64,000 nucleotides of DNA from Beverwykella pulmonaria (taxonomy: Eukaryota > Ascomycota > Dothideomycetes > Pleosporales > Melanommataceae). Position 1 is the first letter of the stretch. Each line of letters opens with the position of its first letter. A program made the translations under genes and the position numbers. Shown here one piece after another: positions 22,964 to 32,807 of the stretch. The notes below the pieces were generated by a model. It ran no database searches and was not told where the DNA came from. It saw only the letters and a program-made list of their open reading frames with translations. The stretch spans positions 478,220 through 542,219 of the forward strand of contig BCHH01000008.1 of assembly GCA_001599595.1 (NCBI GenBank), written 5' to 3'.

Positions 22964-23407
22964 GGTGGTGTGAATGGAGGGAGATGGCGGTAGGGAGGGG
23001 AAGTTGAGGTTGTTGTGGTGGGCCGGAATTCAATTGTGATGGTGAGGTTGAGCTCAATCTATGTGTCTTTTTGGGAGCGGCGATTGCCGTGGCGGCACCC
23101 CCGCCAAAGCCACGCGCTAGTCCTAACATCCACACCTTGAACGACATTCTGTCCAGTTCCTCACTCTACACGCACTCCAGGCATCAACATCAACACTACT
23201 TCATCTCCACGATATTCTCAAGTAGCCACGGTCGCCAGATCCGTTGCCTAGTCACGGAGCATGCTCGTGACGAAGACACGTAAAAGAAAAAGCCCCGATA
23301 ATATTCAGTACTCATTAACCCCAACCTGCAAACAGTTATTAATACATGTAGTCGTGACAAGCATTACCAACACTGCCGGCTCTCATTAACCCGGACAGAG
23401 GTCGCAT
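22964..23407. other. SEC24 promoter and eisosome-gene 3' region
   Basis: 444 bp between the Sec24 start codon and the stop codon of the upstream, co-oriented Pil1-type gene. A long open frame antisense here is an extension of the Sec24 first exon in another frame. No separate gene is supported. Confidence 0.4.
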
Positions 23408-24664
23408 TTAGATCATCCCCGCATGCTCTACCTCTCTCCTTTCAGCCTCCGTCATGGGGTATGGTGGTTGTACTTCTCCACCGCCACCGTTTGATCCCAA
23501 TGAGCTGCCACTGGCGATCCGTCTTTTTCCGCTTCCGCTCCTGCTTCTGGCTGTTTTCTCTCTGTAGGCAGGATGTTCTTGCAAGTTGGCATCTTGCCCA
23601 ACCTCACTACCGTATTGGCTGTTTCCGTTACCGGTCAGTCCACCTCCAGGCATCGCTCCCACTCCAAGTGATCCGGCATTCGTGTAGATGGGCTCGAGAT
23701 TAGGCTGCCAGCTGCGAAGCTCGTCTTCCGTGTCATTGAGCACTTGTCGCGCGGCCTCGGTGCCGTCGAAATCAGGGTGTGCGTCACCCGGCACGATGGG
23801 CGTGTCGTCAAGGAGGTTCAGCATGCGGCGAGCTTGCTTGGCTAGAATAATTTGCTTCTCGGCACGCTCAATCGTGGCGGCGAAGTGAATGTCGTAGGCT
23901 TCCTTGAACTTTTGGCGAGTCTGGACGATTGTCAGAAAGAGCACGGGAGGCTAGATCGGAGAACGTACAATGTTGGTAAGCTGCGCTTCTGCGACCAAGC
24001 TCTGGGCCTCTGCACGGACAAGCTCCTGCTCAAGCTGGACAATCTTAGTGCTCTGTGGCTCTTTGTACTTCAGCTTGGCGATTTCGTCCGCCACCTGTTC
24101 CATCATCAGCACTGGCCTGCCGAATACTCTCGAGACTATTCATACCTTCGCTTTATGGTCCCGGCTGGGCTGGACAGAGCTCTCCGTGTTCCGGATCTGC
24201 TTCAGGACCCCTCTATACTCCTCCAGCGACTGTGCGTACATATCCTCCTGCTCCGCGATCTCTGCCATCAAGACTCCCAGCTTGTCCGAAACCTCTGACA
24301 CTGCATCGTCGCCTGTAGACTCGCCCCACTCGGAAAGCTGCTGCGCAATGGCTACGCGTTCGCGCCCTGCGCTCTCGTAGGCGTCAATGACGTGGTTCTC
24401 TGACTTGATGAGCTTGAAGAGCCTCTTGGACAAGTCTGGCTGCTGCATTCCTCGCAGCGATGCCATGGTAAAGCGATGTTTCGGGCCGGACCTCTCGCTG
24501 CTCGACTCCTTCTTGGAGCGCACAGAGAGTGATCGGTTCCTAACGCGAGTTGGCATGATGGTAAGCGAACGAGCTCGGGACGGAGCGCGCGACGGTGGAC
24601 CCGGGTATGCTGGTGGAGGAGGAGGAGGAGGGGGAGGATGCGAAGGATACGCGTGGATGGCCAT
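23408..24664 (-). CDS. Eisosome core BAR-domain protein, Pil1/Lsp1 family
   Basis: Pil1/Lsp1 proteins assemble on PI(4,5)P2-rich furrows of the plasma membrane to form eisosomes. Exons (complement) 24146-24664, 23969-24094 and 23408-23920 give 385 residues. The N-terminus is an unusual run of prolines and Arg/Ser (about residues 8-50) before the conserved PDLSKRLFKLIKSEN. The BAR domain follows: AGRERVAIAQQLSEWGE, SDKLGVLMAEIAEQED, NTESSVQPSRDHKAKV, LKYKEPQSTKIVQLEQELVR and AEAQSLVAEAQLTNITRQK. The C-terminal tail is Gly/Ser-rich and low-complexity. The long Pro-rich head suggests a PilB-like paralog rather than the canonical PilA, but this is inference. A longer in-frame reading upstream lacks family similarity, so the start at MAIHAYPS is preferred. 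Confidence 0.92.
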
Positions 24665-27196
24665 TGTAGAGTCAACGGAAGAGAAACTGTGACGAAATTG
24701 AAGGGAGGGGTGACAATGCAGGCAGAGAAGCAAATGCAAGGCTGGCAAAATACAATGAAACCAAGGCAGAACTTTTGACGACTCGAGAGATGGAAATGAA
24801 GACCAGCTTACATTTCGAAAGCACTTGCTCGAGGTTCTCGTCGAGGTTATATTGTGTTCTGGCAGTCTATTGTTAGCCATTGATCTGCAGTGCTCAGACA
24901 TTGCGCGTAACTTACCTACGCTCCAATGTACGGGCGGTTCGGCAAATTACAACCACTGGTTTCCCAGCGCGTAGACTGTATTTGCCCGAGATCAGAGGCA
25001 GATTGTTTTGAAACGGTTGGCGCTGTGCAGGTTCGATGCGAGGACTGGGATAGACTAGGTTTGAGGTTTGGGGAAGTGACGGAGTTCACTGCCAGTGACT
25101 GGGTGTCGCAAGCGCCCGCGAAATTGGCGGTGATGTCATTTTTTCAAGCCACAAGTGGAAGCCACACTTTTATTGCAGCCTCACGGCTTGGGAAAGTAGC
25201 CGCCGCGGCTACATCTTCTGAACTTTGACTGAAAGGAATGTTATAAGTCGAATACATAGTGACATTCTCTGCACTTTGATCTTAGGGTTGGAATTTGGTT
25301 TTCTAGAGTGGATTAGTGGAGTGGTTTCAGCAATGCTGTCAGCATGTTGAACTCACATTTACGCGCCAGGATGTTGTCTCGTGAGATGAAGACTCGCCTT
25401 GGTTTGGTTCATTCATTCGATTAGACGATGTAGAGAAGAAACGCTGTTCAGACTGACACGAAGGAAGGGAGCATCTTCTAAGACAACCAAGTCATCACCC
25501 GGTCGAAGTCGTGACCTGTACTTTACTCTCCCGTCGTCGAAATCGGACACCCAACCACCGTGCTCTATGCGATCGATTTTGACTACATCCGAGTCAAGGT
25601 GAGTGTTTTCATCGTGATTTTGGCTGTGCGCAAACACCAGATGGCCGAGGCAAAAGGCCTTTTTGGCAGTATCGATGGGTTACCATGAGTTCGAGTGCAT
25701 CCTCTTGCCCTATCACTAGAATTCCATTTTTATCTTTCTGACTGTGTTGTAGCTCTCTTACAACCAATGCAACGGCGCAATGCGAGTGCATTCCTGTAGA
25801 TCTGAGTTTAGACCTGAACAGGGAACAGATAGCTGTCCTCTGCTGACAGTCCAAGACAGTCTGGACTGCCTTTTTTCTTCCATCCTCTTTTCGTGATAGT
25901 AGAGGCGGGGGTACCTCGGAATGAGTACCTAAGGTACGAAATTTGGTGGATCTACATCTTTATGGTACCAGGAATTCCTGTTCATTCCCGTGTAGAAGTC
26001 GTCTGATATGCACCAGGGCGGACAATATGAATGAGCATCGGATGAGGCTGGGGCCCGATAGACGTTGAAGATTATAAATGTCCAACTAGCTCAACTGCGT
26101 TAGCATCAACCCCGGTCAAAGTTTCCATGTCCCACTTTGCAATCAGTATCATTTTATTCGTTCATGTCTTCGGAACAGCCTGTCAATCCCGTCAAGCCAA
26201 CAAATGATTGCGCCGTTTCACGTTTGGTGCCTCAACATCCACACCATCTTCCCCTCTCTTAACATCAAACCACCGCACCGATGGCCGCCATGGACGCGTT
26301 GCGTCGAGACAATTGGCCATCGGAGATAACTCCTTCCACTCATCGCATTATCTTTGCTTCTGCTCTCCTCCTGAGCAGCGGTCGGCATGATGCATGCTGC
26401 AAGCTGCACAAGACTACACGCCTCATCTTGGCAACCCTGTACTTCAAGGAATTACCAACGCAAGAGCATCTGGACCATCCAATCAATAAGCAGTTGTTTC
26501 TCATCCAAAGGACATGATTCCCGGGTTGCACTCCCCTCTTTCCGTAGCCAAGTCGGGTGGCCGCGTCAGTCACGTCCTTGTTCACTTCTTCCGAACAGTT
26601 CATCTTCTCACGTCACTCCAGCATTCCACCCGCTCCTACGCGTTGATTGTCAATCCAAGCAATGGAGGCTTGCGTAACGACCCACATAATATATCCCGGG
26701 ATACATGGCCGCCCTACCCCACGGGTTTTTCCCAGATCTTGCGAAAAAGAGCGAGATGGGAGTTTACCGGTTGCTGGAGCTTTCCTGCGTCCCAGCCCTA
26801 TTTGGACTGCTTCTCAAAATCTTCACTCAACAAATAATGCAAGCTGTGCACTGCACATCTGCCATGGGTACCAGGACGCCCCGCCTGCATGATGTACTTG
26901 GTATCACATTCACAGCTCAGCTCACGACAGCCTGGCATTGTGATGAGATGAATTGGCTTTTTCCGGGGCCACTTACCTTGCTTTTCAGTGGGCCGGCCGA
27001 ATTGGCGTAGCTACCTATGATGATCGGCTGCTGATCGTGGTTCAAGCTTTCATTCGACCGCCACAGTACCGCAGAGTTTCCGACGTGGCGGAACATAACC
27101 TGAGCAGTGCAAAAGGTTTACTCGGTTGTGCTCTGAAGTTTTAAAGGGAAGCCGTACCCACTATTACTTTCCCGTTCACTTCGCTCCTCCGTCAAA
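24665..27196. other. 2.5-kb divergent intergenic region between eisosome gene and catalase
   Basis: I see no supportable gene. Two minus-strand open frames (25609-25854 and 25413-25637) look mildly protein-like but cannot be joined in frame with good splice sites and have no recognised domain. The last 150 bp should be the catalase promoter and leader. Confidence 0.4.
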
Positions 27197-30065
27197 ATGA
27201 TCACGATTGGACTAGTTGCAGCTTTCGCTGCATGCATCAATGTCGCCCATGGTGTATGTCCTTACATGGACAATGAGGCTCGAGACCTTCCAGCAAGCCA
27301 CCCTCCGGTTCGTCGAGGTGCTACTGCTACCGATGACTTTTTGGCTCAGTACGAGATCGACGACAGCAATGTTTACCTCACCAGCGATGTTGGGTCTCCG
27401 ATCTCAGATGGGAACAGTCTGAGAGCGGGCGATCGTGGACCGACATTATTAGAAGACTTTATTTTTCGCCAAAAGGCAACTGCAATATCCTCCTTTTGAG
27501 GTTGCTATTTTACTAATTGGTTCAGATCATGCATTTTGATCATGAAAGGGTACCCGAGAGAGGTGAGTGCCATGTTTCAATCATCTCTATTCCCTTTCAC
27601 TCTCTCAACACGGCTCGAAATCTTCATTTTTAAGACGCAATAAACGTCTAAAGCACATGAAAATTGGTCATACGGCCAAGCACATGTTTTGGCTCCTGAT
27701 TAAAGTTGGTTATATATACATGGCAGTGCAATAATATTCTGCTCTCTTGCATCTCACATCTCGAATGCCGATGGGTGGATTGTACCAACAGCTTCATATA
27801 CTGACGTGCTTTCTAGCGGTCCACGCGAGAGGAGCTGGTGCTCATGGTGTCTTTACTTCATATGGAGACTGGTCGAACATTACAAGCGCTTCATTTTTGA
27901 GCTCTATGGAAAAGGAGACGCCAGTCTTCATCAGGTTTTCAACTGTCGCTGGATCTCGTGGCTCTGCCGATACTGTGCGCGATGTACACGGTTTTGCCGT
28001 TCGATTCTACACCGACGAAGGCAATTATGGTACTAACAGCATCGCCCCCTTTTATACATACAGGAATGTGCTAATGGTGTTCGTTCAGACATTGTGGGCA
28101 ACAATATCCCCGTCTTCTTCATCCAGGATGCCATCAAATTCCCCGACCTCATCCACGCAGTTAAACCAATGCCCGACCGCGAAATACCCCAGGCAGCCAC
28201 CGCTCACGACACGGCGTGGGATTTCTTCAGCCGGCAGCCCAGTGCCCTTCACACTCTTTTCTGGGCTATGAGCGGCCATGGCACACCAAGGTCATACAGG
28301 CATATGGATGGATGGGGCGTGCACACTTTCCGCTTCGTGACTGACGATGGCAGCACCAAGCTTGTAAAATTTAGGTTTCGCACACTCCAGGGGAAAGCTA
28401 GCCTGCTATGGGAAGAAGCTCAGCAAACTTCTGGCAAGAATGCGGATTACCACCGCCAGGATCTCTTCGAGTCTATCGACAAGGGGTTCTTCCCGGAATG
28501 GGTGTTCGAAGCCCAAATCATGGAGGAATCCGACCAGCTACGATTCGGCTTCGACCTCCTCGATCCAACAAAGATCGTGCCTGAGGATATTGTTCCATTC
28601 ACCCCTCTCGGAAAGCTTACCCTAAACCGAAACCCTCGTAATTTCTTTGCTGAAACAGAGCAAATCATGGTATTTACAAATTGTTCTCAATGGCTCGTAG
28701 TGGGACTGATAAGTACAACTAGTACCAACCTCAACATATCGTCAGGGGTATCGACTTCACAGAAGACCCTCTGCTCCAGGGCCGTTTATTCTCGTATTTG
28801 GACACTCAACTCAACCGTCACGGTGGACCGAACTTCGAGCAGATTCCTATCAACCAACCACGTGTTCCTTGGCATAACAACAACCGCGACGGTGCCGGTA
28901 CGTATAACTATGTCGTACTTCATGTTATCACCTTCAAGTCGACGCTTCGGGAATCCATTTGGCAGTGTAATGTTCTTTGCCCAAGGTGAAAAGGGCTGAT
29001 TATATTGCACTAAACCCATTTGTATCTACTACAGAGGGTTCTCCAGTATATCTTGAAGTGCTCACTCGAAGTGGCAGCATGGAGTACACGCCCAACCCAA
29101 CATGACAATGCTAACAGCACATAGCTCAAATGTTCATACCCCTGAACACTGCGGCCTATTCACCAAATACACTCAACAACGGCTTCCCCCGCCAAGCGAA
29201 CCAAACTGATGGGAACGGTTTCTTCACCGCTCCCAACCGGTCCACAGGTGGCAGACTCGTCCGTGCCGTCAGCTCCACCTTCGCCGATGTGTGGTCCCAG
29301 CCGCGCCTCTTCTTCAACTCACTGCTTCCCATCGAGCAACAGTTCCTCGTAAACGCTATCCGTTTCGAGGCCTCTCAACTCCAGTCCTCCATTGTCAAGA
29401 ACAATGTGCTCATCCAGCTCAACCGTGTAAGCCACGACGTCGCCCTCCGTGTCGCCGAGGCTTTGGGCATGACTGCTCCGGAAGCTGATTCGACTTACTA
29501 CAATGATAACACGACGACTGGTGTCTCGGTTGCCAAGGATCCGTTACTTAAGATTGATGGGCTGAAAGTAGGATACCTTGCCTCAGCCATTGCCTCTAGA
29601 AACTCCATCACCGCGGCTCTCAAAGCTGCACTGGCAGCGCTCAACGTAGATCTCGTTGTCGTTTCCGAGCGTCTTTCCGACAGCGTCAATCAAACCTACT
29701 CTGCCTCCGATGCCTCACAATTCGACGCCGTCATCATCGGCGACGGAACCGAGGCCCTCTTTTCTCTGCCCTCCAGCCTCGCGAAATCTAACAAGTCTTC
29801 AGCTTCGCAACCCACGGGCGGTAACGCTACGGCTAACTTGTCAACTCTTTATCCTGCTGGCCGGCCGCTTCAGATTCTTTCTGATGCGTATAAGTGGGGA
29901 AAGTCCGTTGGTGCAGTGGGGTCTGGTAATCAGGCTTTTAGCGCTGCAGGCATTGAGGCGGGAACGCCGGGTGTGTACGTCGAAAGTGATGTAGCGGCTT
30001 TGGTGGTGGGTTTGAAGGAGGGGTTGAGGACTTTTAAGCATTTGGATCGATTTCCGATGGATTAA
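27197..30065 (+). CDS. Secreted large-subunit catalase
   Basis: Exons 27197-27475, 27526-27562, 27817-28029, 28089-28669, 28723-28897 and 29125-30065 give 741 residues, normal for large-subunit haem catalases with a C-terminal flavodoxin/DJ-1-like domain. It decomposes hydrogen peroxide. Residues 1-19 ([19 protein letters not shown]) are a signal peptide, so secretion is expected. The catalytic His is in AVHARG (about 108), the distal Asn in [10 protein letters not shown] (about 181), and the proximal haem Tyr in RLFSYLDTQ (about 395). The C-terminal domain (from about residue 570, KVGYLAS and FDAVIIGDG) is complete. Intron 1 uses a GC donor. Introns 2 (254 nt) and 5 (227 nt) are unusually long here. 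Confidence 0.95.
27711..27767 (+). promoter_or_regulatory. Possible internal promoter within catalase intron 2
   Basis: A TATATATA box (27711-27718) is followed by a C/T-rich leader and an ATG at 27765. That ATG is in frame with exon 3, with no stop before it, if the intron is not removed. Inside a 254-nt intron, in a gene whose other introns are mostly near 50-60 nt, this looks like a second promoter. It may equally be chance; transcript data are absent. Confidence 0.3.
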
Positions 30066-30949
30066 GGACGACGTGTGATATGGAAGGTAAGGTGAGAGTA
30101 CCGGACTTAAGCGAGAATAATAACAGAACATAAAGGGATTTTCGACGCAAGAACTTTCGTTGTTCTAGCCCATATGTATTAATCGCGTAACACTATCTCG
30201 TAGTTGAATATATTTGGTATCTACTCTATCACAGATGCAATATTTTGGAGTATCTCAAATAAAGCCGTCCTAGCCAGTTGCCTATTATTACGATTATATC
30301 GCCTACTTGACGCCTGATTCTCCTCCATCGTAACTGCAAAAGTATCGTCAAGCCCGCCGCATTGCTTTGTCTACATGACTATGCTCATCGACGTGTACAA
30401 CCCAAACCTGAGTGCCGCGCGTACCGAATAGGAAAATATAGGCTTTGGATGGACGAATCGGGACAATAGTTAGACAGCCAGCTCATCTAACGGGTAAACA
30501 TCCAGCTCGAGGAGGTTCTTTTTCCCATTGTGCTCAGGCACGCTATTGGAATTGGTGATCGCCCGATCATTGAGACGATTGGTGTATTTCTGCGTACTTC
30601 CATTCGCTCTATATCTTTACGGTCGCGGGCAAAGCGAAGGAAGGTAATTAGTGGCGTACGTTGTTAGGGAATATGGTGCATTCATGGATCAGCTATACAG
30701 ACCACCTTTTCAGTTTTGGGGTCCTCGCATCGAGGGGAGCCGGGTTTTGTTGTTGTACGGCTGGCTCCCTGAGGAAAGTCTCAACAAATATGGCTCTGAA
30801 AAGGCAGATGCGCTGAAAAGTGAGGATGGTGGGCAGGAAGGACGTAGTAGGCCTTTAGAATCCTTATGCTTCCACAGCTTAACCAATCTTCACCAGCACT
30901 CAAAATTCTTGGCCTCCCCTATCTCCCCTTCCACCCATCCCAAACAACC
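30066..30949. other. Intergenic region between catalase and the decayed lectin gene
   Basis: No supported gene in about 880 bp. The first 250 bp is AT-rich 3' sequence of catalase. Short open frames on either strand show no domain. Confidence 0.4.
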
Positions 30950-32500
30950 ATGGCATACCAACACTACATTCTCTTCACGATCACCTTCTTCTCGGAAGAA
31001 AAAGGTTCCCCGGACCTCATCTACATAAAAACCCGCCACACCGGCACCAACAGGATTGAAGTGCACACCCCGCACAAGGAATCCTTATTTTAAGAACGCA
31101 CTCTCGCTACCGGGGCTGTGTTTGGGCTTGAAGACAACGGGTCATGGCTCATGCAAGACGTTACAGGTGACGGAAGGGCAGATCGCTACATCAAAACCCG
31201 CAACAGGGGGACTGAGACGGTGGAGGTGCATATCGCGGATACCTCGTCTGGGTACCAGAATTTCGTTTAGCAGACTGGCACATGCTTCTCCTGCTTCGAC
31301 GGCGATAACGGGGTCTGGACTTTGTCTCGCAGTGGGATCTTGGTCCTCATAAAAATGCGCATCATTGGCTCAGGATAGACAGATATCCACACCGCGAGCA
31401 AGGATTTGGGATACTGGCAATTCTCCCAGCACGCTGTAGCGGATTCCGCCGCCGAAAAAAACGGGACATGATGTCTAGCGCCGCAAAACGACGATCTGTA
31501 TTACATCAAGACGCGCAATACTGGGACGGCGACGGCGGAAGTGCACGCCGTGTCCGCCCGGTCGGGATGGAAAGACCCGGATCATCGCTGTAGGGACGGA
31601 ATTCGCACCCGAGGGGAATATGTGGTAGTTGATGGCGCACTTCACGCATCAGAACATGCCGGATCTGGTGTATATCAAGACGCACGAGTGTGGGATTAGG
31701 AAAATCGAAGCCCATGTCGCGGAGCCAAACTCGGTGCCAGTGTCCTTCGCCATCGCCGATCAGAGCCAGAACGTGAGACTTGAGGAGGATTTGGGCAGTG
31801 TGCTGCGCGCTGACCTACGCCGCAACGACGGGTCGTGGCGTGATGTTTCAATTGACCTGATCGTGTTCCAAGGCAACGATGGAGGATTTTCCTGGAGAAA
31901 GAAAGCATACCGTGGCTCGATGCAGATCAAGCTTAACGGCTCCGCGATCTCCGCTGAGCTGCGCACCAACAGTGGGGAGTGGAAGAAGTCCGCCTTCGAC
32001 GTTCGCGACGTGACCATCGTCATCGACATCCCCAAAGCTAAGAATGTGCCATGATCGCGCGATTAGACGCCGCCTTCAAGGATCTAGATTTAAGCTCCAG
32101 GCCTTCGAAGAGCCAGATGGCGTAACGACTTTCCATGTGAATGCTATGGTAAGCTCGCGAGACACCATTTTCAAGATCTACACCGAAGCACGTGGTTCGA
32201 TCATGCATCTTGCAAAGTTGAATAGGAAGTCCATTGAACAGGTCAATGTCGATGTGTTCACTGGTAGCATCAGTGTGACGGCGGGAACGTATATAAGTGG
32301 ACATGAACGCGAGTCTCATTCGAGCGGAAGCGAGTATTTTAGACTTGAATCTTGGAGTTGGCTTGGATTCGGGGGCGGGATTAAAGGACGACTTGCTAGA
32401 CGTTAAGCCTTGGGCTGTGGATTTCAGATTGGTAGGAAGGTGTTTATCTCCTTTTTCGGGACTAGCTTCAGGAATCGACTTTGTGAGGCTCTTCGGTTAA
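30950..32500 (+). pseudogene. Decayed gene: VCBS-like repeats plus cyanovirin-N-like domain
   Basis: From ATG 30950 one frame encodes copies of a repeat with core D-L-x-Y-I-K-T-R-x-x-G-T-x-x-x-E-V-H, near 31013, 31178, 31490 and 31660, spaced about 165-170 nt or twice that. In that frame there are stops at 31091 (TAA), 31268 (TAG), 31376 (TAG) and 31469 (TGA). A frameshift between about 31560 and 31640 leads into 31629-32054, which holds a cyanovirin-N-homology-like domain: SQNVRLEEDLGSVLRADLRR, DGSWRDVSIDL, QGNDGGFSW, ISAELRTNSGEWKKSAFDVR. Further shifted fragments run to about 32500 (FTGSISVTAGTYISG, then EASILDLNLGVGLDSGAGLK). FG-GAP/VCBS-like repeats and CVNH lectin modules are sugar-binding or surface-type units in fungi. 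Splicing cannot plausibly remove all the lesions. Confidence 0.75.
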
Positions 32501-32807
32501 TCGAAATTATCATCAAGTGTCCTGTGAAGAACTTAGCTTTGGAAGAGAGAGTGTGGATGAAGAGATGTATAATGCATATAACTCCTATCCTGAGGCAACA
32601 GCAACTAGCTTGAAATGGGACCCAGATGCCAATGTCTACATGAATAACTAAAACGCTGGTACCGCTTCATGTATTATGCTTCTCTCACTCCCTTTTTACT
32701 ACCTAATACTTTATCCCATCAGCCATCAGCTTAATTCATACCATCATGATTCATCCCACCCTTCCACACCACTTTATGTCATCCTGTCATATCAACATAC
32801 CTGCCCT
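32501..32807. other. Short spacer before the MCM2 3' end
   Basis: 307 bp, AT-rich toward 32600-32760, no gene seen. It contains the presumed MCM2 3' UTR on the minus strand. Confidence 0.4.

Noticed and set aside
24664..24901. N-terminal extension of the Pil1-type protein
   Set aside because: The frame is open upstream, but the added residues have no resemblance to eisosome proteins and the sequence looks like 5' UTR.
25413..25854. Two adjacent minus-strand frames (25609-25854 and 25413-25637) as a two-exon gene
   Set aside because: The plausible donor after ELM is phase 0, while the acceptors near 25630 and 25570 need other phases. No family recognised.
30480..30640. Minus-strand stretch faintly like part of an ABC transporter
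   Set aside because: Only a short resemblance, ended by a stop and without any Walker motif or continuation.
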